Shown here: one piece after another, positions 18,587-26,794 of the stretch
Position numbering within the stretch: the first letter of the stretch is position 1
How the letters are laid out: every line of letters starts with the position of its first letter
Assembly (NCBI GenBank): GCA_907163075.1
Contig: CAJQTY010000001.1
Coordinates: forward strand, 1,302,001-1,366,000
From: an uncultured Rhodocyclaceae bacterium
GTDB taxonomy: Bacteria > Pseudomonadota > Gammaproteobacteria > Burkholderiales > Rhodocyclaceae
Reading direction: 5' to 3'
Length of the DNA stretch: 64,000 nt
Position numbers and translations under genes: made by a program
Notes under the pieces: model-generated
What the model was told of the DNA's origin: nothing
The model's database searches: none
The model's input: the letters and a program-made list of their open reading frames with translations, nothing else

Positions 18587-19558
18587 TCAGCGCTGACGAA
18601 TAGCCTTTCGCCCGTTCGCTTCTGCCGTGCCCAGTTCCTTTTCGCTCAGGACATAGTCGGTGCTGTTTTCCAGACGTCCGATCGCCAGATCAATGAACGC
18701 ACGAACGCGCGAGGGTTGATCTGTCCGACTTCCGTAATAAACGAAGACGCTGATGTTATCGGCGACGTGGCCGGTGAGCAAAGGCACCAGGCGCCCCGAA
18801 CGAATATGCGAGGCGGCCGAAATGTTGGCCAGCGACCCGATCGCCTGGCCGGACAGGACGGCCTCGACCTCGAGTTCGGAGTCGTTGGTGGACAGTGCGG
18901 GCGGGACATCCCGCAGGACGACCTCACCGTCGACCTTGACCGACCACGGCAGCAAGCGTCCGCTTGCCGGGTGACGAAATGCGCAGCAGCGATGTAGCGA
19001 CAGATCGTCAAGCGAATTCGGAAAACCATGCTGTTCCAGGTAGGCCGGTGCGGCGCAGATGATCAACTGAAGCGGAAACAGTCGGCGTGCGATGACGCCT
19101 TCCTCGGCTTGAAAGCCGATGCGAAAACCGACGTCGACGCGATCCTGAACCCAGTTTCCAATCCGATCGTCGAGATGCACGTCGGGCTGTACGCCAGGAT
19201 TCTGACGACAAAACTCGTTCACCAACGGCCACAACACGGGCAGGAAGGTTGAGCGCGGCCCAACCACCCGCAAAGGCCCGGCGCGCTCGTCCTTGGCAGC
19301 GCGTACACGCAAAAGAGCGCGCTCCAGCGCGGCGACTGCCGGCTGCGCCGATTCAAGGAACTGCTGCCCCTCATCGGTGAGCGCGATGTGGCGTGTCGTA
19401 CGGTGCAGCAAGCGCACGCCCAGATGCAGCTCCAGCTGCATCAACGCCTGACTCGCTGCTTGCGGGCTCATGCCCTGTGCCGCCGCCGCCTTTCTCAGAC
19501 TCCCGAATTCCACCGCCTTGGCAAATGTGGCAATCGCGCGCAGTTCATTGATCGACAA
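18587..19558 (-). CDS. LysR-family transcriptional regulator
   Basis: A 323-residue LysR regulator with an N-terminal winged helix (FAKAVEFGSLRKAAAAQGMSPQAA in two adjoining parts, residues about 11-35) and a periplasmic-binding-like effector domain. I prefer the TTG at 19558 because AGGAG precedes it by seven bases; an in-frame upstream start would add 18 unrelated residues. It is divergent from a deleted short-chain dehydrogenase gene beginning at 19686, a common LysR-SDR pairing, so its original target was probably that gene. Confidence 0.88.
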   Translation of the reverse strand: MSINELRAIATFAKAVEFGSLRKAAAAQGMSPQAASQALMQLELHLGVRLLHRTTRHIALTDEGQQFLESAQPAVAALERALLRVRAAKDERAGPLRVVGPRSTFLPVLWPLVNEFCRQNPGVQPDVHLDDRIGNWVQDRVDVGFRIGFQAEEGVIARRLFPLQLIICAAPAYLEQHGFPNSLDDLSLHRCCAFRHPASGRLLPWSVKVDGEVVLRDVPPALSTNDSELEVEAVLSGQAIGSLANISAASHIRSGRLVPLLTGHVADNISVFVYYGSRTDQPSRVRAFIDLAIGRLENSTDYVLSEKELGTAEANGRKAIRQR

Positions 19559-19685
19559 GGTGAATCTCCTGAGCAAACATTGATTATCAATCTTTACTTG
19601 TCTCTTGATCAACTACTTGACCACTAGTTTAGTGATAGCGAACCCACTAAAGTACATTTCAGAAAATTCTGCCTGGAGTCATGTC

Positions 19686-19803
19686 ATGAGCAACAACATT
19701 GCATGCAAGGTCAAGCGATCTTCAGGAGGTCGGGCAGGCACTGTCCGCGATCAAGGTCGAAGGAGACCATCCCGCCCAGTTACAGAAGCTGGTCGGACGT
19801 TAG
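19686..19803 (+). pseudogene. Internally deleted short-chain dehydrogenase
   Basis: The frame opens with MSNNIACKV, very like the start MSNNIxGKVVVITGA of many SDR enzymes, then jumps frame. Another frame carries what looks like a protein end (LQEVGQALSAIKVEGDHPAQ, stop TAG at 19801-19803). I read it as the two ends of one gene, or of two neighbouring genes, joined by a deletion. The C-terminal family is not recognised. It faces the divergent LysR gene. Confidence 0.45.
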
Positions 19804-19851
19804 TAGTCGATCATATTGAAACCAATAGACCAAAGAATCGCGTGATTCAGC

Positions 19852-20177
19852 ATGACTGACGACCAGCCGCCATTCGTCAAGCAGGATTTTTTTGTGCGGT
19901 GTGCTTACCGCAAATCATCACCGCCTACGGAATCTTCGCCTCGTTCGAACACGGCGTCTTTTCGAGAGTCACTGTGTATTACTCGTTCGGCAACAGTGAA
20001 CTTGACGAACCGGTTCTCGGATTCCTTGTCCAGTACGTTGCTATTGTTGGACTGTACACGGTTCTAAGGTACCGAGCGCTGCAACTTCTCAAAGGCCGGT
20101 CGCGGTCGTTTGGACAATCCCGCCCAGGCACCTCGATAATACGCAGTTGGTGGTGCAAATGTGAATATCGAAGCTGA
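19852..20177 (+). pseudogene. Small two-helix membrane protein, frameshifted at a T-run
   Basis: An ATG at 19852 opens MTDDQPPFVKQDFF and reaches a run of seven T residues. One extra T would continue the frame as CAVCLPQIITAYGIFASFEH, giving two hydrophobic segments (about 15-40 and 60-85 of the joined product) up to the stop at 20175-20177. It is either a genuine frameshift or a homopolymer sequencing error. The family is not recognised. Confidence 0.4.
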
Positions 20178-20245
20178 TCCGCACCGCCTACACCGGCGGA
20201 TCAATTGCCGATCCAGCGTTCGGGAATCGTAGATAAGGAACTCAA

Positions 20246-21358
20246 TTGTTGGCGAACATCAAAGTAACCGCAGGTTTTGCCGGCCGGCGCATGAAGCGCT
20301 GGCTCGTGATCGTTCTGTCTGGAGTGGCTCTAGTGACTGCTTGTTCAAGCTACGTCATCAAGGATGCGCCGACCTTTCCGGCATCGGCTCAGTTCAAGGA
20401 TGGGCGTTTTCAGAATCCGGTTCCGCGGCCACCTATTCATTTCTGGGATGACCCGAAACTGGTGTGGACCTTCTTTTTCGACAAGCCCGCTGGCACGGTT
20501 CCCGACAAAGCAGTTCCCGTGCGCGAGCTGACGCGCGCCGAGTTGTTGGCCGCGCCCGACAACAGCGTATTCCGTCTTGGCCACTCGACGCTGCTCCTCA
20601 AGATCCACAACAAATTCTGGCTCACGGACCCGGTCTTTTACGATCGGGCTTCGCCGGTTCAATGGTTCGGCCCGACACGCTTTCATGCGCCGCCGATTTC
20701 AATCGAGGAACTCCCTCCGATTGAGGCCGTGATCCTCTCGCACAATCATTACGATCACCTCGACAATTCTGCGGTCCTCGAGCTGGCTGAAAAAACAAAA
20801 CACTTCATCGCGCCGCTAGGCGTGGGTGACCTGCTGATCTCGTGGGGAATTGACGCCACAAAGGTCCGCCAGCTTGACTGGTGGGAATCAACCGAAATTG
20901 ACTCAATCCGCTTCGTTTCGACGCCTGCGCAACATTTCTCCGGCCGGGGAGTGACGGATGAAGACAAGACCCTATGGACGTCCTGGGTCATTCTCGAAGC
21001 GGGTTTTCGACTCTTCTTCAGTGGAGACTCGGGGTACTTTGATGGCTTCAAGGCGATTGGCGCGAGTTACGGGCCGTTCGACATGGCTTTCCTCGAGACG
21101 GGGGCTTACGACGCCAGATGGGCCTACGTGCACATGAGGCCTGAAGAGACGCTGCAAGCGTTTCTCGACTTGCGTGGCAAATCGCTGTTCCCGATCCACA
21201 ACGGGACCTTTGATCTGGCCATGCATCGCTGGGATGACCCTTTCGAGCGCATCATGCAACTGGCTGAGGCGCACCAGATTTCCTTGTCCACACCGCTGAT
21301 GGGTGAGCGTGTCGGCTTTCTTGCCCCGCGCACTGGAAGCGCGTGGTGGCGAAATTGA
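20246..21358 (+). CDS. Metallo-beta-lactamase-fold hydrolase, lipoprotein (NAPE-PLD/UlaG-like)
   Basis: A 370-residue MBL-fold protein. The metal motif HNHYDHLD is at about 169-176, with later metal-site residues in TPAQHFSGRG and FFSGDSGYF. It resembles NAPE-hydrolysing phospholipase D-like and UlaG-like enzymes; the substrate is unknown. An N-terminal hydrophobic segment ends in a lipobox (ALVTAC), so it is probably a lipoprotein. The TTG at 20246 has AAGGA at good spacing; an ATG at 20291 (MKRWLVIVLSG) would remove 15 residues and directly begin the signal peptide. Confidence 0.85.
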   Translation: MLANIKVTAGFAGRRMKRWLVIVLSGVALVTACSSYVIKDAPTFPASAQFKDGRFQNPVPRPPIHFWDDPKLVWTFFFDKPAGTVPDKAVPVRELTRAELLAAPDNSVFRLGHSTLLLKIHNKFWLTDPVFYDRASPVQWFGPTRFHAPPISIEELPPIEAVILSHNHYDHLDNSAVLELAEKTKHFIAPLGVGDLLISWGIDATKVRQLDWWESTEIDSIRFVSTPAQHFSGRGVTDEDKTLWTSWVILEAGFRLFFSGDSGYFDGFKAIGASYGPFDMAFLETGAYDARWAYVHMRPEETLQAFLDLRGKSLFPIHNGTFDLAMHRWDDPFERIMQLAEAHQISLSTPLMGERVGFLAPRTGSAWWRN

Positions 21359-21530
21359 CGCCTGCTCTTTCCGGCCCGGCTTGCGGCGGGATCTCGTGAA
21401 CTCGGGCGGATTCAAGTGGATGGAGAAGGTCAGTGACGAGCAATATCCTGCAAAATAGGCAACGCACGGCAGGAGACCCCTTCGTGACTGCTCCCTGTTG
21501 CAAACAGCAATTATTACTGGAACGGAAAAC

Positions 21531-22307
21531 ATGAAGCTCAAAAAACGTTGCGCGACCACTTTCGTTGCCTTGCTCATGCTGTCGTTCGGGCTGAGCGTAG
21601 CCAATGCAGCCCTGTCCGACGGCGGACTGGAAAGGCCGAACTGGTTTACGGCACCACGGCATTCTGCCGGCATCGCGCCCGACCCGGCCAAACTGGCCGA
21701 CGTCGCGATCGTCCAGGTCTACGCCGCGCCGACCTATGGCTGGCGCGGTCTGCTCGCCGTCCATCCCTGGATCATCTTCAAGCGCTCCGGTGAAACCGCC
21801 TTCACGCGCTATGACGTGATCGGATGGCGTGGCGAAGACGTGGTCCAGCGCAACTACGCGCTTCCGGACGGTCTGTGGTACGGCGCGCAGCCCAAACTGT
21901 TGGTCGATCATCGCGGTAACGGCGCCGAAGAGATGATCGCTCAAATTGAAGAAGCTATTGCAAGCTACCCTTACGCGAACAGCTATAAAGCCTATCCCGG
22001 CCCCAACAGCAACACTTTCCTCGCCCACATCGGCCGGGAGGTTTCGGCCTTGGGCCTTGATTTGCCGGCGAATGCGATCGGCAAGGACTATCGCACAATC
22101 GACCGGCCACTCGGCCTCTCATCTACCGGAAGAGGACTGCAAGCCAATCTATTCGGATTGCTGGGCGTAAGTATCGGGCTGGACGAAGGTATCGAATTCA
22201 ATGTACTGGGCGTCAATTTCGGCCTCGACCTGAACAGCCCCGGCCTGCGACTGCCATTCATCGGCCGCATCGGAATGGACGACACGACCAGAAATAGCAG
22301 TGACTGA
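21531..22307 (+). CDS. DUF3750 family secreted protein
   Basis: A 258-residue protein with a signal peptide (LKKRCATTFVALLMLSFGLS) and a domain resembling DUF3750 (VQVYAAPTYGWRGLLAVHPW, FTRYDVIGWRG, SYPYANSYKAYPGPNSNTF). The histidine in AVHPW and the cysteine-free PGPNSNTF motif suggest a papain-like or amidase-like fold, but no activity is established. Start ATG at 21531 has a GGAACGG upstream. It lies between the MBL gene and the decarboxylase-like gene on the same strand. Confidence 0.75.
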   Translation: MKLKKRCATTFVALLMLSFGLSVANAALSDGGLERPNWFTAPRHSAGIAPDPAKLADVAIVQVYAAPTYGWRGLLAVHPWIIFKRSGETAFTRYDVIGWRGEDVVQRNYALPDGLWYGAQPKLLVDHRGNGAEEMIAQIEEAIASYPYANSYKAYPGPNSNTFLAHIGREVSALGLDLPANAIGKDYRTIDRPLGLSSTGRGLQANLFGLLGVSIGLDEGIEFNVLGVNFGLDLNSPGLRLPFIGRIGMDDTTRNSSD

Positions 22308-22406
22308 GGTGACGACACACGCGGCCTTTTGCTTCCTGGCCAATAAGAAACTGGACTGACATTCTCCAACCAAACTTCAACCAAACATGCAGGAAAAGGA
22401 AGCACG

Positions 22407-23144
22407 ATGAGAAAGAAAATCGCATCGATCTTGGCCGTTGTCTGCATTGCGCCCTGGGGGTTTGCCGGAATATCAGAGGCGCAAACCCTGGACGTCAATC
22501 AAGGTTTGAATGCCAAACAGCAAGGAATCATTCCCATTGCGGCGTTTACTGGCAAAGGCGACCTGGAGAAATTGTCAGCCGCCCTGCATGAAGGGCTGGA
22601 AGCCGGTCTGAGCATCAACGAGATCAAGGAAGTACTCGTCCAGATGTACGCTTATACCGGCTTCCCGCGCAGCCTCGATGGTCTCAACACCTTCATCTCC
22701 GTACTGGGTGATCGGCAAAAGAAGGGACTCAAGGACGACGTCGGCAAAGACGCGAGCCCGCTCCCCGCAAACAAATCCCGGCGTGAGCTCGGTACCGAGA
22801 TTCAGACTGGCCTTGTCGGCAGGCCGGTCGGCGGCCCCACGTATGATTTCGCCCCGATCATCGATACCTTTCTGAAGGAACACCTTTTTGCCGACATTTT
22901 CGGGCGCGACGTTCTGGATTTTCAGGCGCGGGAGCTGGCGACAGTGTCGGCCCTTGCCAGCCTGCCGGCTGAAAACCAGCTGCGTTCCCATCTGAGCGTC
23001 AGCATGAACGTCGGCTTGAGCGAGGCCCAGATGAGGCAATTCGTGTCCGTGCTCGGCAACAAGGTTGGCAAAGTCGAAGCGGATATCGCCGGCAGGCTGT
23101 TGGACGTGGTGTTGAAAAACAGACCACTTTCAACTGCAAAATAA
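22407..23144 (+). CDS. Carboxymuconolactone decarboxylase-family protein, exported, two domains
   Basis: A 245-residue protein with a signal peptide (MRKKIASILAVVCIAPWGFA) followed by two CMD/AhpD-like helical domains, roughly 35-120 and 140-240. Family patterns include LHEGLEAGLSINEIKEVLVQ and, in the second domain, DFQARELATVSALASLPAEN. I do not see the CxxC thiol pair of AhpD in either domain, so it may not be a peroxidase. It is probably cotranscribed with the truncated NAD(P)-binding gene 50 bases downstream. Confidence 0.85.
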   Translation: MRKKIASILAVVCIAPWGFAGISEAQTLDVNQGLNAKQQGIIPIAAFTGKGDLEKLSAALHEGLEAGLSINEIKEVLVQMYAYTGFPRSLDGLNTFISVLGDRQKKGLKDDVGKDASPLPANKSRRELGTEIQTGLVGRPVGGPTYDFAPIIDTFLKEHLFADIFGRDVLDFQARELATVSALASLPAENQLRSHLSVSMNVGLSEAQMRQFVSVLGNKVGKVEADIAGRLLDVVLKNRPLSTAK

Positions 23145-23193
23145 ATGGAAACGAGGCCCCCATCGGGGAGTACTCGAACCAAGGAAAAAGAGA

Positions 23194-23265
23194 ATGAACA
23201 AACATCCTGTCACCGTCCTGGTTGTCGGCGCAACCGGCAGCATTGCCGGCTCGTGGTGGCCGAGG
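23194..23265 (+). pseudogene. NAD(P)-binding (NmrA-like) gene start, frameshifted and truncated
   Basis: ATG at 23194 opens MNKHPVTVLVVGATGSI, the Rossmann start of an NmrA-like SDR. Inserting one G after base 23243 would continue GRLVVAEAMR, the expected next helix. The sequence then runs into a transposase fragment at about 23266. The gene is therefore frameshifted and cut by an insertion sequence. Confidence 0.7.
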
Positions 23266-23267
23266 CC

Positions 23268-23505
23268 ATGCGCTCTTGCCGGCTTTGTCCAGCGCTGCCG
23301 TGATGATCACCGCCTCCAGCCGCGCCGCCGCTGTCCATGCCCGCCCTCGGGCGGACATGGACAGCACGTCATCTCGCCAACGTTCGAGCGTGCCTGCACC
23401 AATGCCAACTTCACGAGCCACCACGTCCAACGCCGCACTTTCTGGCGGCAGCAATCGCGCTACCACTCTACCTTTGAATTTCTCTGAGTACCTTGCCATT
23501 TCCAT
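23268..23505 (-). mobile_element. IS3-type transposase OrfA fragment
   Basis: The frame starting at 23505 (MEMARYSEKFKGRVVARLLP) carries the helix-turn-helix of IS3-family OrfA proteins (DVVAREVGIGAGTLERWRDD) and continues to AALDKAGKSAW. There it diverges into the sequence of the broken NmrA-like gene. OrfB with its DDE domain is missing. The left boundary is approximate. Confidence 0.65.
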
Positions 23506-23559
23506 CCTTTATTGCCGCCCATTGTTGAGATTCTATTGCGGCGACAACTATTCTGACGC

Positions 23560-23866
23560 AGGGGGAGATGGCCGCCGCATCGGCGGCGTCGTTCTTCCCG
23601 CGCTTGCCGGAGAGGCGGTACGGGGTGACGAACTCGGGGGCGATGAGTTTGACGCTGTGGCCGTGGGTGCGGAACAGCCGCGCCCAGTAGTGGGCGCCGG
23701 AGCAGGCTTCCCGGCCGATCAGGCACGGCGGCAGTTTCGCAATGAGCAAAAGCAGTTGGTCACGAAGTACTTTGGGTTTGATCAGCACGGCTTTGCCGTT
23801 CTCATCCACGCCATGCACGGCAAAGATATTCTTGGCAAGATCGATTCCTACCGTGACAATGCTCAT
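23560..23866 (-). mobile_element. IS110-family transposase N-terminal fragment
   Basis: Starting with ATG at 23866 the protein reads MSIVTVGIDLAKNIFAVHGV, the DEDD (RuvC-like) N-terminus of IS110/IS1111 transposases, with CLIGREACSGAHYWARLF and GKRGKNDAADAAAI. It stops matching right after DAAAI, so the C-terminal serine domain is gone. A perfect inverted repeat GGACTTCCCC / GGGGAAGTCC lies just upstream at 23867-23876 and 23960-23969, perhaps the element's end region. Confidence 0.7.
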
Positions 23867-24045
23867 GGACTTCCCCTTTCGTGGTTTCAAATGGACGACT
23901 TCAGAATCACCATTTTGGCACTTCGTTGCCGTGCGCTTTCTTCTCCGCTTCCTCGGGACGGGGAAGTCCCTTTCATTCGTTATATTTCAGACCCACTGCA
24001 TTACCGCAACACCAACACAGTGCCAATTTCTTCAGGCGACACGCA

Positions 24046-25725
24046 ATGAAAATATCTAATCTAGCTCTGACCAACTTCAGAAGCATTGAAGAATTGAGCA
24101 TCGAATTCCCGTCCTTCTACACCGCGATTAGCGGCAAGAACAACTCAGGAAAATCAAATCTCCTCAGAGTATTGAAGATGCTATTTGAGCCGGAGCGACG
24201 GTTTAGATATAGAGACGAGGAAATCAACTTTCCACAATTCTTTCCCGCATGGAAGGCTAAGGACTCTGTCGAGCCGATCAAGTTTTCGATCACGCTTCAA
24301 GTTGATCGAATAAGGGACGCTGCTGTGTTCAAGCTTGCCGATGAATTCTTCAAGATTGACAAGGCTGTTCCATCAATCACTTTGCAGTTTTCCGCAGAGT
24401 ACAACAGGGATAAAGATCAACCTGAGCTTGTAGTCACCCACAGTGAAACCCAGTTGGATTCATTCAAGTCTCGCACCCTGTTCAAGACAGTTCGAAACTC
24501 AGGCGCATTTCAGTTCTATAACTCTACAGAGCCTGAAGATCCATTTGGAACGCGAAATCAGCTGACCGACCTTTTTGGCGAACTTTCAAAAGCTGATCGC
24601 GAACAGCTTGTAAAAGATCGAGACAAGCTTTCAAAAACAATCTCTAGCTTCGCCAAGAAGCACCAAAAGGACATATCCGACTTACTTGGCCGTTTGGAAG
24701 AAAAATACACCGTCGGCCTTTCGGCGCCAAAGCTTGCATTAGACTTTCTCCCAATCAATATAACTCTAGGAGACAAAAAACTTGATGTGGCACTAGATGA
24801 GTGGGGAAGCGGGACTAGGAACCGTACTCATATCCTATTGACACTATTCAAGGCAAAAAAGCTGAGCGAATCGACTGACGATGACACAAAACTCGCACCA
24901 ATCTTGGTCATCGAGGAGCCAGAGAGCTTCTTGCACCCCTCTGCCCAAGCTGAATTCGGCCGGCTAATTCAGGATTTGTGTGAGGAGTTCAAGGTACAGG
25001 TGCTAGTTGCAACGCATAGCCCGTACTTCCTAAGCCAGCAACGACCGGAAAGTAACGTCTTGCTATGTCGCAGGTCAGAAGGTGGCCAGCTACGACGCAC
25101 GGAAAGAATAGAAGTTGGAACTGAAAACTGGATGGAGCCGTTCGCACAAAATCTTGGTCTCGCAAACCCTGAATTTGAGCCATGGAGAGAGCTATTCTTT
25201 TCCCGGACTAGCCGAATTCTTCTCGTCGAAGGTGACATTGACAAAGAATATTTCGAAATGCTCAGAGATGAATCACATGGGATACATCGGCTCGACTTTG
25301 ACGGTGAGATATTTGCCTATGGTGGTACCGGAACCATAAGCAATGGCGTTTTGTTACGTTTCATCAAGGGGCGCTATGACAGATTCTTTATCACATTTGA
25401 CCTTGATGCCGAAAACGGCTTATCCAAACTGCTTCAAGGACTCGGGCTAGAAAAGTTGAAGCACTATGCTGCTGTTGGAATTAATGGCGGTGGCCGTAAC
25501 AAAATTGAAGGCCTTCTCCCTGAAAGCGTCCGAAACGCGGTCTACGGAAAAAATGGGGAACTGGTTCAACAGGTGATGGGCGGTACCAGCGATGAGGCAA
25601 AGTCAGCAAAGCAAAAACTCAAACGATTGCTGCTGACCGAATTTAAAAAGCAAGCAACTCCTGGCGCTGAGCACTTTGGTGAGTTTTACAAACTATCTAA
25701 GTTAATTACAAAGGCAATGCAGTAG
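24046..25725 (+). CDS. OLD-family ATP-dependent endonuclease
   Basis: A 559-residue protein with an N-terminal ABC-type ATPase (Walker A SGKNNSGKS at about 29-37, signature-like WGSGTRNRTHILL, Walker B ILVIEEPESFLHP near 286) and a C-terminal TOPRIM nuclease (ILLVEGDIDKEYFEML near 390, FITFDLDAENG near 450). This is the architecture of OLD and of GajA of the Gabija anti-phage system. No UvrD-like GajB partner is present, so it looks like a class 1, stand-alone OLD. The gene is visibly AT-richer than the window, with codon use unlike its neighbours, indicating acquisition. Start ATG at 24046 has no strong ribosome binding site. Confidence 0.88.
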   Translation: MKISNLALTNFRSIEELSIEFPSFYTAISGKNNSGKSNLLRVLKMLFEPERRFRYRDEEINFPQFFPAWKAKDSVEPIKFSITLQVDRIRDAAVFKLADEFFKIDKAVPSITLQFSAEYNRDKDQPELVVTHSETQLDSFKSRTLFKTVRNSGAFQFYNSTEPEDPFGTRNQLTDLFGELSKADREQLVKDRDKLSKTISSFAKKHQKDISDLLGRLEEKYTVGLSAPKLALDFLPINITLGDKKLDVALDEWGSGTRNRTHILLTLFKAKKLSESTDDDTKLAPILVIEEPESFLHPSAQAEFGRLIQDLCEEFKVQVLVATHSPYFLSQQRPESNVLLCRRSEGGQLRRTERIEVGTENWMEPFAQNLGLANPEFEPWRELFFSRTSRILLVEGDIDKEYFEMLRDESHGIHRLDFDGEIFAYGGTGTISNGVLLRFIKGRYDRFFITFDLDAENGLSKLLQGLGLEKLKHYAAVGINGGGRNKIEGLLPESVRNAVYGKNGELVQQVMGGTSDEAKSAKQKLKRLLLTEFKKQATPGAEHFGEFYKLSKLITKAMQ

Positions 25726-25898
25726 CCATCTTTTTCGTGAAACATAACGATTAAGCAACTGTCTTGGAAGTCAAGAACAGAGCCGGCCCCGGGAAATCGG
25801 ACAGAAGGATAACTGATAGCCTTACCGCCACAACGAGATTATTACGACATGGCCAGTGGTGTACAAGACTTTGTTTTAAGAAGGACATAAACTTGGCA

Positions 25899-26504
25899 TT
25901 AAACCGCATCGTCACAATTTAGCATCCGCTCGACGTAGCGGGCGATCAGGTCGATCTCGAGATTTACCCGGCTGCCCTGCTGCAAGTTGCCCAGCGTCGT
26001 TGCCTCCAGGGTGTGCGGAATCAGGTTGATGGCGAAGCAGGCGCCGCTGACCGTGTTGGTCGTCAGACTGACGCCATTGACGGTGATCGACCCCTTGCGC
26101 GCGATATACTTGGCCAAAGCTTCGGGCGCGCGTATCTCAAGCAGACGGTTGTCACCGACGGGATCGAAACGCAGCACCTCGCCGACGCCGTCGACGTGCC
26201 CTGACACAAGATGCCCGCCGAGGCGGTCGGACAGGCGCAGCGCCTTTTCAAGGTTGATCTCGCCAGGGACGTCGAGGCCGATGGTGCAGGCCAGCGTTTC
26301 CGGCGAGACGTCGACGCAAAAGTCGTCATCGCGCTTGTCGACGACGGTCAGGCAGACGCCATTGCAGGCGATCGAGTCGCCGAGCGCGACATCGTCAAGA
26401 CCAAGACGGCCGGCGTCGACGGTCAGCCGCACCGTCGGCGTGCCGTCGTTGCGCGGCGCCAGCTCGGTAATACGGCCGATGGCCGCGATGATTCCGGAGA
26501 ACAT
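25899..26504 (-). CDS. ribE: Riboflavin synthase alpha subunit
   Basis: A 201-residue riboflavin synthase that dismutates lumazine into riboflavin. It shows the two internally homologous barrels: MFSGIIAAIGRITEL with SIACNGVCLTVVD in the first, and GHLVSGHVDGVGEV with KGSITVNGVSLT in the second. The start ATG is at 26504. Its last eight residues (MLNCDDAV) differ from the remnant that abuts ribB, because the accessory island lies immediately after it. It should be the second gene of the riboflavin operon but is now separated from ribB by 7.8 kb. Confidence 0.95.
   Translation of the reverse strand: MFSGIIAAIGRITELAPRNDGTPTVRLTVDAGRLGLDDVALGDSIACNGVCLTVVDKRDDDFCVDVSPETLACTIGLDVPGEINLEKALRLSDRLGGHLVSGHVDGVGEVLRFDPVGDNRLLEIRAPEALAKYIARKGSITVNGVSLTTNTVSGACFAINLIPHTLEATTLGNLQQGSRVNLEIDLIARYVERMLNCDDAV
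25924..25948. repeat. Right copy of ribE-end direct repeat (candidate attachment site)
   Basis: Lies inside the last codons of intact ribE. It pairs with 18157-18181 (one mismatch in 25). Confidence 0.85.
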
Positions 26505-26662
26505 ATTTAAGATCAATCAGATAGGTGCGAAAAAGGCACCATTCTAGCACGATGCCTGGGCGCACCGACCGTCGATCGTATTACGCTGCGCCCAGGGCAA
26601 TCGCATGAAGACCAAGTCATTTAAATGAAAGTCCGCAAGCTTCCTTTCACCCAAGGCTTGTC

Positions 26663-26726
26663 GTCCCGGCGCACGCCGGGACCCAGTTCGTGCTCCGCCA
26701 ACCTGGATTCCGGCTTTCGCCGGAAT
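26663..26726. repeat. Two palindromic intergenic repeats (REP-like)
   Basis: Between leuA and ribE lie a palindrome GTCCCGGC-N4-GCCGGGAC at 26663-26682 and a second, ATTCCGGC-N4-GCCGGAAT, at 26707-26726. The second occurs also at 37420-37439 and 51676-51695. They could act as a terminator for leuA. The 26724-26770 sequence that follows is repeated almost unchanged at 45637-45683. Confidence 0.8.
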
Positions 26727-26794
26727 GACCAGCCTTCGGTCAACCGGCCACCGGCCATTCGGGCGACATTCGGACCATTGCCCTGTATTACGCC

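Larger units (their letters stand above)
18193..25898. mobile_element. Accessory island inserted at the 3' end of ribE
   Basis: About 7.7 kb separates ribE from ribB, which are normally adjacent. The interval is bracketed by duplicated ribE 3' ends and, at both edges, a second short direct repeat read on the minus strand as CTAA[A/C]TTGTGACGA (18191-18204 and 25910-25923). It carries broken genes, IS3- and IS110-type transposase fragments and an AT-richer nuclease gene. I found no integrase, so the mobilising enzyme is lost or acted in trans. The boundaries are inferred from the repeats. Confidence 0.65.

Noticed and set aside
24046-25898. Complete Gabija system
   Set aside because: No UvrD-like GajB follows; the next feature is the ribE gene end.
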